From assembly GCF_003725735.1 (NCBI RefSeq), contig NZ_RJTM01000107.1, positions 1 through 64,000 of the forward strand: a stretch of DNA of 64,000 nucleotides, in the 5' to 3' direction. The notes below the pieces were generated by a model. That model saw only the letters and a list, made by a program, of their open reading frames with translations, was not told the DNA's origin and did not search any database. The position numbers and the translations under genes are program-made. Below are positions 8,644 through 17,096 of this stretch, one piece after another. How positions within the stretch are numbered: position 1 is the stretch's first letter; the number at the start of each line of letters is the position of its first letter. Source of the DNA: Sinomicrobium pectinilyticum. Lineage in GTDB: Bacteria > Bacteroidota > Bacteroidia > Flavobacteriales > Flavobacteriaceae.

Positions 8644-8675
8644 GCATGAATAACACCACGTAAATTAACATTCAC

Positions 8676-9362
8676 ATGAAAAAAAGAGACATCCGGATTT
8701 TACTGGTCGATGACGAACCGGATATTCTGGAAATCGTAGGTTATAACCTTTCTACCGAAGGGTATAATGTGTCTACGGCAGGCAATGGTGTGGAAGCCAT
8801 ATCAAAAGCCAAAAGAGAACGTCCGCACCTGGTTATCCTGGACGTGATGATGCCGGAAATGGACGGTATTGAAGCCTGTGAACAGCTTCGTAAAATACCT
8901 GAACTTTCCAATACCGTAATCACCTTCCTGACAGCCAGGGGAGAGGATTATTCGCAGGTGGCCGGTTTTGACGCGGGAGCCGACGACTATATCACCAAAC
9001 CGATTAAACCGAAAGTTCTGATAAGCAAGGTCAAAGCTCTTTTACGCCGGTTAAAGGACCAGCAGGAACCGGAGGAAACTGTGGTGAAAGTAGGGGAGAT
9101 AACCATAAACAGGGATGAGTATAAGATAGTGCAAAAGGGCAATGAGATTATCCTGCCCCGAAAGGAATTCGAACTGCTGTCACTTCTTGCTTCCAGGCCC
9201 GGTAAAGTCTTTAAGCGCGAAGAGATTCTTGACAAAGTATGGGGTAACGAAGTTATTGTCGGTGGCCGTACTATCGATGTCCATATCCGTAAACTCCGCG
9301 AAAAGATCGGTGACGACCATTTCAATACGGTAAAAGGAGTAGGGTATAAGTTTGTGTTGTAA
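8676..9362 (+). CDS. OmpR/PhoB-family response regulator
   Basis: A 228-residue two-domain regulator. The receiver (1 to about 120) has the acidic pair DD at 12-13, the phospho-acceptor Asp56 (VILDVMMPEMDG) and the conserved Lys in ITKPIKP. The C-terminal winged-helix DNA-binding domain (about 130-228) ends with GRTIDVHIRKLREKIG and VKGVGYKF, standard for the OmpR/PhoB class. It acts in the cytoplasm as a transcription factor. The histidine kinase gene follows after 250 bp. The array of 11-bp direct repeats upstream supports a PhoB-like mode of binding. The kinase lacks a recognisable periplasmic sensor, which also fits PhoR. The phosphate role itself is an inference. Confidence 0.93.
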   Translation: MKKRDIRILLVDDEPDILEIVGYNLSTEGYNVSTAGNGVEAISKAKRERPHLVILDVMMPEMDGIEACEQLRKIPELSNTVITFLTARGEDYSQVAGFDAGADDYITKPIKPKVLISKVKALLRRLKDQQEPEETVVKVGEITINRDEYKIVQKGNEIILPRKEFELLSLLASRPGKVFKREEILDKVWGNEVIVGGRTIDVHIRKLREKIGDDHFNTVKGVGYKFVL

Positions 9363-9446
9363 TGTACCAATGTGAGAAATTTGATGATGAGTTAAGGAGT
9401 AAAGGATTCAAGGCAAAAAGTAAAATTTAAAAGATTAATGATCTCT

Positions 9447-9463
9447 CTCCCCTTCAGGGGGAG
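9447..9463. repeat. Flavobacterial intergenic hairpin repeat
   Basis: CTCCCC-TTCAG-GGGGAG, followed by GTGTTGGAGGTATAGGG, is of the same general type as the CCCCTCT...AGAGGGG element at 32918. It lies between the response regulator and kinase genes. Confidence 0.45.
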
Positions 9464-9612
9464 GTGTTGGAGGTATAGGGTGTCCGGTTTATCCTCGCTA
9501 CACTTTTACAGCCTGCTGCTATACAAAATTTATCTTTCCCTGTCCAACCGGTTTAAAACCAAACCATATTTTTTCCGTTTCTTTGCAAGGAAGAAAAGAT
9601 CAATCCTGTGAG

Positions 9613-10695
9613 ATGCCTGCAAAACTAAAGAAATCCTATAAATTCGCACTGCGTTCTTCCTTATATATTACTATAATTTCCGGTGCTTTTGTGACCTTAT
9701 TGCTCTATTTGTTCTCTATCCCGGAGACTGCTGAGGTCTACTGGAAGGTATTAACTGTTTTTGTCTTAGCCAATTTTCTCTTCTGTTTCTTTATTATCCA
9801 GTTCCGGGTGGAGCGCTTTATCTATAAAAGGGTAAAAAAGATCTATGATGATGTCTCTCTCCTTGAATCCACCTCTTTTCACCAGCAACCCATAACTACC
9901 GATATGGCTACCCTGACCCGTGAGATCGAGAAGTTTGCACAGGGAAAGAAACTGGAGATCGAAACCCTGAAAGTGAGGGAAACTTATCGTAAGGAATTCA
10001 TAGGCAATGTGTCGCACGAACTGAAAACACCGCTTTTTACCGTACAGGGGTATATCCTCACCTTGCTGGATGGCGCCATTAAAGATAAGGCCATCCGTAA
10101 AAAATACCTGCAAAGGGCGGCTAAGGGTGTGGAACGGCTTATATACATTGTCCGCGATCTGGACATGATAACCAAACTGGAGGTGGGGGACCTGCACCTC
10201 GATTACGAAGTATTCAATATTGTTGAGGTGGTGGAAAATTCTTTTGACCTGCTGGAAATGAAAGCGGCAAAAAAGAATATTACCCTCACTTTCGATATGG
10301 TATATGAAGACCCGATCATGGTGCGTGCCGATAAAGAGCGCATTCAGCAGGTGGTTACAAACCTGATGGTCAATTCTATAAAATACGGAAAACCCGACGG
10401 TACGACGGAGGTGAGCATTGAGAACCTGATAAAGAATAAAGTAATTGTCCGGGTTACGGATAACGGAGAAGGTATCGAAAAGCAGCATATCCCGCGACTG
10501 TTCGAGCGTTTTTTCAGGGTAGACAAGAGCGGGAGCAGGAAAGAAGGAGGGTCCGGCCTGGGACTTTCCATAGTAAAACATATTATGGAAGCACATAACG
10601 AAAAAATATACGTGGAAAGTGTTTTCGGTATCGGTTCCGAATTCTCATTTACATTGGAAAAAGCGGAAGAACCGCAGAACGTATCTGCAAAGTAG
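9613..10695 (+). CDS. PhoR-like sensor histidine kinase
   Basis: About 360 residues from ATG 9613 (MPAKLKKSYKF); a TTG at 9585-region frame 9583 would add 10 unlikely residues. Two N-terminal membrane segments (about 15-37 and 45-65) are separated by only about 8 residues, so there is essentially no periplasmic sensor. A linker and the dimerisation/phosphoacceptor box follow, with His135 in NVSHELKTPLFTVQGYI. The HATPase domain has an N box (VTNLMVNSIKYG), G1 (VTDNGEGIE), the F box (LFERFFRVD) and G2 (GGSGLGLSIVKHIM). It phosphorylates the upstream response regulator. The short-loop topology matches PhoR-type kinases, which take their signal from a transporter partner. Confidence 0.92.
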   Translation: MPAKLKKSYKFALRSSLYITIISGAFVTLLLYLFSIPETAEVYWKVLTVFVLANFLFCFFIIQFRVERFIYKRVKKIYDDVSLLESTSFHQQPITTDMATLTREIEKFAQGKKLEIETLKVRETYRKEFIGNVSHELKTPLFTVQGYILTLLDGAIKDKAIRKKYLQRAAKGVERLIYIVRDLDMITKLEVGDLHLDYEVFNIVEVVENSFDLLEMKAAKKNITLTFDMVYEDPIMVRADKERIQQVVTNLMVNSIKYGKPDGTTEVSIENLIKNKVIVRVTDNGEGIEKQHIPRLFERFFRVDKSGSRKEGGSGLGLSIVKHIMEAHNEKIYVESVFGIGSEFSFTLEKAEEPQNVSAK

Positions 10696-10849
10696 ACGGG
10701 TCATATTTTAACCTGATGTTGTCCGGGAGTTTGTTAGTTGGGGAGTTGATGCTGAACCTTAAGCAGCATTTCGTGACAATACGGTTCAGGTAGACATGTT
10801 TAAAAAGCCTGCAACCAGTAATAGTTTCATAGCTTCCTAATAATACTTT

Positions 10850-11929
10850 CTACAAAACTTCGAAATTCTCTTTCGGGACTGTAAAAATTTCAAATAATTC
10901 GGAAAAATCAAAGCTATTAACGGGAAGCTCCGGAAGGCCGTCGTATTTTTCTACTTCCGAAAGCATTTGTATCCGGAAATCTTTTTGCCTGGCATAAGGA
11001 ACCATACCTTTTTTATGCAGGCGTTTTGCCAGGTATTCCTGTTCGTACTGCCCCGGGGTGGGGATAAAAAATGCTTTTTTCCCCAGGTTTACCAGGTCCA
11101 TGATCGTGGTATAGCCCGACCTGGAAAGTACCATGGCACTCTGGTTAAGGGCGGTTTCCAGCTCTTCGGACCGCATAAAATTATATACGACAATATTGTC
11201 TTTTTTCTCTATATGCTGGGTGACCTCGATCTCACCCCTTACAAAAAGGATATTACCGGGGTAATCCCCGATTTCCCCTACCAGTTTGTTTTCAAGTAAA
11301 GTGCGTTGCGGTTCCGGTCCGGAGAGAATAATGGCCAGGTCATAGCGGAGATCCAGTTCCTTTTTCTGCAATCTGCTCAGGGGGCCGATATATTTAACGG
11401 GGAGGGATTCTTTCTTCAGGTGCCCGAGTTTTCCGCTGAGGTTGGGTTTTCCCGCTACATCCGGAACCCAGCACTGGTCGAATTTGCGGATGAATTTGCG
11501 ATGTACCCTCGAACTGAGCCAGGAAGTACTCCCGGTAAGTACGTTAAGCTGGTGAGTTATAAAGACCGACGGGACATTTTTGTTATATACACCAAGCCGG
11601 TTATCCGAAATAATACCGTGTATCTTTCGTTCGCGGATGATCTTTTTTACCAGTTTTTTTTCCCGGGCGATCGCTTTGACCATTTTCGGGGAGTCCCATA
11701 TCATTTTCAATTTAAAAAACTTCCCTTCCTTGGCATATTCTACCTGGTATGAAGGCAGGTAAAGGCTTTCCAGTTCAGGAAATTCCTTTTTCAGCAGTTC
11801 CAGGGCAATGCCGTCGGAAGCAATAACGGGGCAAAAGCCGTTTTGCTGTAGTGCCCGTATGACGGGAATACACCTGGTAGCATGCCCCAGGCCCCAGTTC
11901 AGGGGGGCAACGAGTATACGGTTATTCAT
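10850..11929 (-). CDS. MJ1255-type glycosyltransferase (GT28-like)
   Basis: About 359 residues from the ATG at 11929; an upstream in-frame ATG at 11953 would add eight residues before the conserved start. The protein opens with ILVAPLNWGLGHATRC, the nucleotide-sugar glycosyltransferase N-domain loop of the GT-B fold. The C-domain has SRSGYTTIMDLVNLGKKAFFIPTPGQYEQEYLA, the donor-binding segment seen in MurG/GT28 relatives and the MJ1255/VC2487 family. It is probably cytoplasmic or peripheral. Acceptor and donor sugars cannot be told from sequence. It is divergent from trmB, 70 bp away. Confidence 0.85.
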   Translation of the reverse strand: MNNRILVAPLNWGLGHATRCIPVIRALQQNGFCPVIASDGIALELLKKEFPELESLYLPSYQVEYAKEGKFFKLKMIWDSPKMVKAIAREKKLVKKIIRERKIHGIISDNRLGVYNKNVPSVFITHQLNVLTGSTSWLSSRVHRKFIRKFDQCWVPDVAGKPNLSGKLGHLKKESLPVKYIGPLSRLQKKELDLRYDLAIILSGPEPQRTLLENKLVGEIGDYPGNILFVRGEIEVTQHIEKKDNIVVYNFMRSEELETALNQSAMVLSRSGYTTIMDLVNLGKKAFFIPTPGQYEQEYLAKRLHKKGMVPYARQKDFRIQMLSEVEKYDGLPELPVNSFDFSELFEIFTVPKENFEVL

Positions 11930-11999
11930 ACCTGCAAAATAAGGATTTCCCAAACAGATAAATATTTCCTTAATTTTGCCAAAAAATTAAATAATTGTT

Positions 12000-12671
12000 G
12001 TGGGCAGCAAAAACAAGCTAAAGCGGTTTAAGGAAAACGAAACATTTTCCAATGTTATACAACCGGAGAGAGACGAAATAATTTCCGGAGGGTTTCCACT
12101 TAAAGGAAAATGGAGATCCGATTTTTTTAAAAACGAAAACCCTCTTGTGCTGGAACTCGGTTGCGGCAAAGGGGAATATGCGGTGAACCTTGCCCGTAAA
12201 TACCCGGATAAGAACTTCATAGGGGTAGATATTAAAGGTGCCCGTTTCTGGAGAGGAGCAAAAACCGCCCTGGAGGAAAACCTGGGCAATGTGGCTTTTC
12301 TGAGGACCCAGATAGAACTTATCGACCTGTTCTGTGATCAGGGCGAAGTGGATGAAATATGGATTACCTTTCCCGATCCTCAGATAAAGTACAAAAGGAC
12401 CAAACACCGGCTTACGAATCCGGACTTTCTCAGAAAGTACAAAAGGATTTTAAAGGAAAACGGGGTTGTTCACCTCAAGACAGACAGCGAATTCATGCAC
12501 GGCTATACCCTGGGCCTGCTGCATGGACTGGGATGCGAAATACTCTATGCGCACCACGATGTGTATGGCAACGAATATTCGCCGGAGGAAGTGACCGGTA
12601 TACAGACTTTCTACGAAAAACAGTATCTTGAGCAGCAAAAACCGATAACATACATTAAATTCAGGCTCTGA
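12000..12671 (+). CDS. trmB: tRNA (guanine-N7-)-methyltransferase TrmB
   Basis: A 223-residue protein starting at GTG 12000. It transfers a methyl group from S-adenosylmethionine to N7 of G46 in the tRNA variable loop. The Rossmann SAM site is LELGCGKGEYAV (about 52-62), followed by NFIGVDIKGARFWRGAKTA. The TrmB signature DEIWITFPDPQIKYKRTKHRL and the C-terminal TGIQTFYEKQYLEQ are intact. The length is typical. It heads a short plus-strand run with the LysE-type transporter 61 bp downstream. Confidence 0.96.
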   Translation: MGSKNKLKRFKENETFSNVIQPERDEIISGGFPLKGKWRSDFFKNENPLVLELGCGKGEYAVNLARKYPDKNFIGVDIKGARFWRGAKTALEENLGNVAFLRTQIELIDLFCDQGEVDEIWITFPDPQIKYKRTKHRLTNPDFLRKYKRILKENGVVHLKTDSEFMHGYTLGLLHGLGCEILYAHHDVYGNEYSPEEVTGIQTFYEKQYLEQQKPITYIKFRL

Positions 12672-12732
12672 GACCTTCCGAAATGAAAATAACAGGGAAA
12701 TACGTATTTCCCGAAAACAGAACCAACCGACA

Positions 12733-13374
12733 ATGACACATGCTGTAATTCTCTTTTTTGCCACATTTTCTGCGGCCTCTATGGGCGTTATGCTCCCGGG
12801 ACTGGTAAATATGACGGCAGCAAAGACAAGTGCATTAAAGGGCAGAATAAACGGCATTTTATTTTCTGTCGGTGCATCCCTGATTGTCATAGGACAGGCC
12901 TATATCGGGGTGCTCGTATCCAAATACCTGTACAGGAACCCGCATATTATAGATACCCTGCTTAAGGTGGCAGTGATCGTCTTTACCTTTTTTGCCATCT
13001 ATTTTTTTATGATCGGAAGAAAGCGGAAAGAAAAGAAAATACGGTCTGTTTATGTGAGCAAGCGAAAGAGTTTTTTCAAGGGGATGTTGCTATCTTCCGT
13101 CAATCTCTTGCCTATTCCGTATTTTTGCGGCCTTAATGCGGCCTGGAATGTTTCCGGGTGGATCAAGTTCCAGGTAACGGATATCCTTATTTTTATCCTC
13201 GCTGCCGGGCTTGGTACTTTCGCTACACTGTATATTTATGTAGTCTACTTTAACAAAATGCAGGGTAAAGGGAGGTTTACCAAGTATTCGGATTACATAC
13301 TCAGCGGTTTGATGCTGGTTTTGGTAATTATAACGCTGATCCGTATCTTTTACAGCGAATTTGAGGTTGGCTGA
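12733..13374 (+). CDS. LysE-family transporter
   Basis: A 213-residue inner membrane protein with six predicted transmembrane segments. The N-terminal helix contains the Gly/Pro-rich MGVMLPGLVNMTAAKTSALKG, matching the LysE/RhtB amino-acid exporter family fold. A basic cytoplasmic loop (GRKRKEKKIRSVYVSKRKS) follows the third segment. The substrate is unknown; family members export amino acids or related metabolites. It follows trmB closely (61 bp), a neighbour pair often kept in flavobacteria. Confidence 0.85.
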   Translation: MTHAVILFFATFSAASMGVMLPGLVNMTAAKTSALKGRINGILFSVGASLIVIGQAYIGVLVSKYLYRNPHIIDTLLKVAVIVFTFFAIYFFMIGRKRKEKKIRSVYVSKRKSFFKGMLLSSVNLLPIPYFCGLNAAWNVSGWIKFQVTDILIFILAAGLGTFATLYIYVVYFNKMQGKGRFTKYSDYILSGLMLVLVIITLIRIFYSEFEVG

Positions 13375-13433
13375 TATGATAATGTGTCAATGAGATAATT
13401 TGATAATGGGATAATGAAGTTAAAAAGATGAAT

Positions 13434-13490
13434 AATTTCTACCCTTGGGGGAAGATGCCGAAGGCAGAGGGGGGATTACCCGTAAAGAAT
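13434..13490. repeat. Intergenic mosaic repeat before the alkyltransferase-like gene
   Basis: The C/G-rich segment ACCCTTGGGGGAAGATGCCGAAGG, interrupted by short homopolymers, looks like the dispersed CCCTT-GGGGG-type repeat of flavobacterial intergenic regions. A translated extension of the next gene into this stretch was rejected as its start for that reason. Confidence 0.4.
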
Positions 13491-13519
13491 CCAACCAGTT
13501 GAAACCAGAAAACATTTCC

Positions 13520-13876
13520 ATGAACCCCGATAATGAAAACTTTTTTGAAAAAGTATATGCCGTAGCCAGGAAAATCCCTTACGGAAGAGTTACGTCCTAC
13601 GGAGCTATAGCCCGTTATCTGGGCACTGCCCGTTCTGCACGTATGGTGGGCTGGGCCATGAACGCCTGCAACGGCAGAGAAGACGTTCCGGCACACCGGG
13701 TAGTGAACCGCAAGGGAATACTGACGGGCAAGCACCATTTTGAAGGCACCAACCTCATGCAGCAACTGCTGGAAAACGAAGGAGCCGAGGTTGAAGACAG
13801 CCGGATAAAAAACTTCGGGGAGATCTTTTGGGACCCTTCCGAAGAACTCGGCCGGGTAACGGGAGATAAAGAATAA
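13520..13876 (+). CDS. Alkyltransferase-like protein (ATL), MGMT fold without the reactive Cys
   Basis: A 118-residue protein. The start at 13520 gives MNPDNEN, placing the DNA-binding domain correctly. The MGMT/ATL DNA-binding domain is intact: IPYGRVTSYGAIA (about 19-31) and GWAMNAC (44-50). The active-site motif PCHRV of O6-methylguanine-DNA methyltransferases reads PAHRV here (57-61), with Ala58 replacing the alkyl-acceptor Cys. Such proteins bind O6-alkylguanine lesions without removing the alkyl group and hand them to nucleotide excision repair. The lesion range is not known. No N-terminal AdaA-like or methyltransferase domain is present. Confidence 0.9.
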   Translation: MNPDNENFFEKVYAVARKIPYGRVTSYGAIARYLGTARSARMVGWAMNACNGREDVPAHRVVNRKGILTGKHHFEGTNLMQQLLENEGAEVEDSRIKNFGEIFWDPSEELGRVTGDKE

Positions 13877-14043
13877 ATACGGGGAAGAAATCCGGACCGG
13901 TCGAAAAGAGATAGTGCCGTCGGTATGAAATAAACGATACCTATCCCGGAATTGAGTATTTCTATATAAAGGTTTTAAAATATGGCGGCGAAACCTTATC
14001 TTTGTAATTTAGAATGAATTTAATTTAGAATGAATCTGTACTA

Positions 14044-15177
14044 ATGAAATTAGATAAAAAAGAAATATTAAAAGCATTGGAAACCATAACCGTTCCCGGT
14101 GAAGGTACAAACATGGTCGACAGCGGTGCTGTGACCAATGTGATGACCTTCGGCGATGAGGTTGTGGTGGATATTACTATAAAAAATCCCAGTTTACAGG
14201 CACGGAAGAAGACCGAAGTGGAGGTGTTGAAGGCTATCCACAATGAGGTATATGAAAAGGCAAAAATAAAAGTGAACCTCAAGGTAGAGGCCCCGGAAAA
14301 AAAGCCGCAGATAAAAGGAAAATCCATACCGGGGATCAAGAATGTCATAGCGGTCGCTTCCGGAAAAGGAGGAGTAGGGAAATCTACTATAACCGTTAAT
14401 TTGGCCGTGACCCTGGCCAAAATGGGATTTAACGTAGGATTGCTGGATGCCGATATCTACGGCCCGTCAGCCCCGATAATGCTCGACGTGGAGCGGGAAA
14501 GGCCCCTGGCCGTGCAGGTGGATGGAAAGTCTAAAATGAAACCCGTAGAGAACTACGGCGTTAAAGTCCTGTCTATCGGATTTTTTACACAGCCCAACCA
14601 GGCGGTAATATGGCGTGGGCCTATGGCTTCCAAGGCCTTGAACCAGATGATCTTTGATGCGGCATGGGGAGAACTCGATTTTCTGCTGGTAGACCTTCCT
14701 CCGGGAACAGGAGACATTCATTTGAGTATTATGCAGTCGCTTCCGGTCACGGGGGCGGTAGTGGTGAGCACGCCGCAGAATGTGGCACTGGCCGATGCGA
14801 GAAAAGGAGTAGCGATGTTCCAGCAGGAGAGTATTAATGTACCGGTACTGGGGATAGTGGAGAATATGGCATATTTTACCCCCGAAGAGTTACCGGAGAA
14901 CAAATACTATATCTTCGGCAGGGAAGGAGCCAGAAACCTGGCTGAGGACCTGGATGTTCCTTTCCTGGGAGAAATTCCGCTGGTGCAGAGTATCCGCGAA
15001 GCAGGAGACGTGGGACGTCCCGTAGCTTTGCAGACCGCAACTCCTCTGGAGGAAGCCTTTGAAGAACTTATGAAGAATGTAGTACAGGAAGTGGTGAACC
15101 GCAACGAAAGCCTGCCACCTACCGAAGCAATAAAAATAACGACGATGGCCGGATGTTCGGCAGTGAAAAAAAAATAG
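14044..15177 (+). CDS. mrp: Mrp/ApbC-family P-loop Fe-S carrier-type ATPase
   Basis: A 377-residue protein. The N-terminal MIP18/DUF59-like domain (about 1-80) is followed by the Mrp/NBP35 P-loop NTPase. The deviant Walker A is GKGGVGKST at 107-115, followed by the DADIYGPSAP switch segment and DLPPGTGDIHLS. Family members bind a labile [4Fe-4S] cluster between two CxxC pairs at the dimer interface and transfer it to apo-proteins. Here the position after VENMAYF reads TPEELPENKYYIFG, with no CxxC. The only late Cys is in AGCSAVKKK near the C-terminus. The neighbouring NifU-domain gene, 61 bp downstream, supports an Fe-S role. Confidence 0.92.
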   Translation: MKLDKKEILKALETITVPGEGTNMVDSGAVTNVMTFGDEVVVDITIKNPSLQARKKTEVEVLKAIHNEVYEKAKIKVNLKVEAPEKKPQIKGKSIPGIKNVIAVASGKGGVGKSTITVNLAVTLAKMGFNVGLLDADIYGPSAPIMLDVERERPLAVQVDGKSKMKPVENYGVKVLSIGFFTQPNQAVIWRGPMASKALNQMIFDAAWGELDFLLVDLPPGTGDIHLSIMQSLPVTGAVVVSTPQNVALADARKGVAMFQQESINVPVLGIVENMAYFTPEELPENKYYIFGREGARNLAEDLDVPFLGEIPLVQSIREAGDVGRPVALQTATPLEEAFEELMKNVVQEVVNRNESLPPTEAIKITTMAGCSAVKKK

Positions 15178-15238
15178 TATTCTGACCCCGAAGGAAGATT
15201 ATGGTAATTATCCCGGTAGAGGTCTTAAACTCGGAAAG

Positions 15239-15478
15239 ATGACAAAAGAAGAATTAAAACTGAATGTAGAAAAAGCCTTGGAAGAAATCCGCCCCTTTCT
15301 CAAAAGCGATGGTGGTAATATATCTCTGGTTTCCATAGATGACGGCAAACTGGTAAAAGTACGCCTGGAAGGGGCCTGCACGGACTGCCATGTAAATCAT
15401 ATGACACTTAAGGCAGGAGTGGAGACTACCATAAAAAAATACGCTCCTCAGATAGAACAGGTCGTAGGCGTTAGTTAG
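15239..15478 (+). CDS. NifU C-terminal-domain protein (Fe-S scaffold/carrier)
   Basis: A 79-residue protein that is the entire NifU C-terminal (Nfu) domain. The motif IRPFLKSDGGNI is near the start, and the cluster-binding CxxC is in GACTDCHVNHMTLKAG (Cys47 and Cys50). It assembles or carries a [4Fe-4S] cluster as a dimer in the cytoplasm. It lies directly after the Mrp gene in the same direction, which is consistent with a joint Fe-S delivery function. Confidence 0.93.
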   Translation: MTKEELKLNVEKALEEIRPFLKSDGGNISLVSIDDGKLVKVRLEGACTDCHVNHMTLKAGVETTIKKYAPQIEQVVGVS

Positions 15479-15596
15479 GGCACGATAAGGCAGTATGAAG
15501 TTCCCTTTATGCTTGGGGTAAAGGGAAAGGGATTTGTATTGCCATATTTTTCCGGGATTCCGGAAAAAGAAGTTGAAAATCCTAATTTACTATACA

Positions 15597-16649
15597 ATGA
15601 TTAAAACAGATATACTTATTATCGGTGCCGGTCCAACGGGATTGTTTGCAGTTTTTGAGGCCGGGTTATTAAAATTGAAATGTCACATTATTGATGCCCT
15701 GCCACAACCCGGCGGACAATTGTCCGAAATATATCCGAAAAAACCCATCTACGATATTCCCGGTTTTCCCGAAGTACTGGCAGCAGACCTGATAGACAAT
15801 CTGATGGAACAGATCAGGTCTTTCGAACCTGGTTTTACCCTCGGAGAACGGGCGGAAACCATTGAAAAGCTGGAAGACGGTACTTTTATTGTAACTACGA
15901 ATAAAGGAACCAGGCACCATGCCCCGGTTATCGCCATTGCCGGCGGACTCGGGAGTTTTGAACCGAGAAAACCTCCGTTGGAAAATATAGATGCGTATGA
16001 AGACAATGGTGTAGCCTATTTTATAAAGAACCCTGAAATGTACAGGGACCGGAAAGTTGTTATCGCCGGGGGAGGTGATTCTGCCCTGGACTGGAGTATC
16101 TTCCTGGCAGATGTGGCCTCAGAAGTTACCCTGGTGCACCGCCGGAACGAGTTTCGCGGAGCACTGGATTCCGTGGAAAAAGTTCAGGAACTCAAAAAAC
16201 TGGGAAAAATAAATCTGATCACTCCCGCAGAAGTTACCGCCCTGCACGGAAATGGTAAACTCGAAGCACTTTCCATTGACCGCGACGGGGAAACGGAACT
16301 GTTGGAAACCGATCATTTTATACCTCTTTTCGGACTTGCACCCAAGCTCGGTCCGATAGCCAATTGGGGACTTGAGATTGAAAAAAATGCTATAAAAGTT
16401 AATAACGCACTGGACTTTCAGACCAATATTCCCGGTATTTTTGCCATAGGGGATGTGAATACGTATCCCGGAAAACTGAAACTTATCCTGTGCGGATTCC
16501 ATGAAGCTACCTTAATGTGTCAAACCGCATACCAGATCATTAATCCTGGTAAAAAATACGTAATGAAATATACTACGGTGAGTGGAGTGGATGGCTTTGA
16601 CGGAAGCCGTAAAGAGGCTCCCAAGGCCGTTATAAAGTCTATTGAATAA
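15597..16649 (+). CDS. Ferredoxin-NADP+ reductase-like flavoprotein (TrxR-like FNR)
   Basis: About 350 residues from ATG 15597 (MIKTDILIIGAGPTGL). Two Rossmann folds are clear: FAD binding GAGPTGLFAVFEAG (about residue 10) and NAD(P)H binding IAGGGDSALDWS (about 160). No redox-active CxxC of thioredoxin reductase is present between them. HRRNEFRGALDSV and the C-terminal FAIGDVNTYPGKLKLI also match the YumC-type ferredoxin-NADP+ reductases. It probably reduces ferredoxin or flavodoxin in the cytoplasm. It follows the NifU gene by 118 bp and is closed by a strong terminator. Confidence 0.9.
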   Translation: MIKTDILIIGAGPTGLFAVFEAGLLKLKCHIIDALPQPGGQLSEIYPKKPIYDIPGFPEVLAADLIDNLMEQIRSFEPGFTLGERAETIEKLEDGTFIVTTNKGTRHHAPVIAIAGGLGSFEPRKPPLENIDAYEDNGVAYFIKNPEMYRDRKVVIAGGGDSALDWSIFLADVASEVTLVHRRNEFRGALDSVEKVQELKKLGKINLITPAEVTALHGNGKLEALSIDRDGETELLETDHFIPLFGLAPKLGPIANWGLEIEKNAIKVNNALDFQTNIPGIFAIGDVNTYPGKLKLILCGFHEATLMCQTAYQIINPGKKYVMKYTTVSGVDGFDGSRKEAPKAVIKSIE

Positions 16650-16677
16650 TATTTTTGGGAATACAAGCCTATTTTTG

Positions 16678-16706
16678 GGAGGGGAAAAGACACCCCTCCT
16701 TTTTTA
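16678..16706 (+). terminator. Terminator after the ferredoxin-NADP reductase-like gene
   Basis: GGAGGGG and CCCCTCC pair perfectly around an 8-nt loop and are followed by seven T. The hairpin lies 29 nt after the stop at 16649. Confidence 0.93.
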
Positions 16707-16845
16707 TTGCCGGTAAACGGGTGAAACCTCATTAATGCACATATTATATTTGCAGTGTGCAGAGATCATTAATTGTGACCCGTACAGACAAAATGAGCCC
16801 CCTGTTTCTTTTGATATATGCGCCATCCGACAATGCTTGCAAGAC

Positions 16846-16859
16846 TGTAATCGATTGTA
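16846..16859. promoter_or_regulatory. Upstream LacI-type operator copy (inverted)
   Basis: TGTAATCGATTGTA equals the reverse complement of the promoter-proximal operator at 13 of 14 positions. It lies 134 bp upstream of that copy. An auxiliary site for looping is possible. Confidence 0.55.
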
Positions 16860-16947
16860 TTTTCTTACTTTTTCAGTCGTATGAGTTCCTATTGTGATAT
16901 ATTTAAGGGGTGTTTTATTCTTTTTTTAGTATTTTTTTATTAAAAAA

Positions 16948-16979
16948 TTGTGTTAATTCACAAAATATGTATACTTTAG
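16948..16979 (+). promoter_or_regulatory. Promoter of susC 1
   Basis: TACTTTAG (16972-16979) fits the Bacteroidota -7 consensus TAnnTTTG with one change. A TTGTG at 16948-16952 serves as a -33 box at about the normal spacing. The same -7 box occurs in the identical context before susC 2. Confidence 0.6.
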
Positions 16980-16993
16980 TGCAATCGATTACA
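16980..16993. promoter_or_regulatory. LacI-family operator at susC 1 promoter
   Basis: TGCAATCGATTACA is a near-perfect palindrome centred on CG and fits the LacI/CcpA-type consensus TGNAANCGNWNNCA. It lies directly after the -7 box, where a repressor would cover the transcription start. The surrounding 29 bp (16969-16997) are identical to 25643-25671. Confidence 0.75.
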
Positions 16994-17096
16994 AAATTAA
17001 GTCAGCATACACCATTTCTTATTGTCATATCGACAATAAATTCAAGAGCTGACGGCCAGGACCACCAAGCTGTTATTAACTTTAACTTAAAGGAAA

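Larger units (their letters stand above)
16650..17096. other. Regulatory intergenic region before the pectin locus
   Basis: This 447-bp stretch holds the terminator of the upstream operon, two LacI-type operators (16846-16859 and 16980-16993) and the promoter of the first susC gene. No gene is supported; the plus-strand frame running from 16910 into the susC gene is out of frame with it and has no homology signature. Confidence 0.7.

Noticed and set aside
9766-10596. Long minus-strand frame opposite the histidine kinase
   Set aside because: It is antisense to a strongly conserved kinase, with no motif, signal peptide or homology signature.
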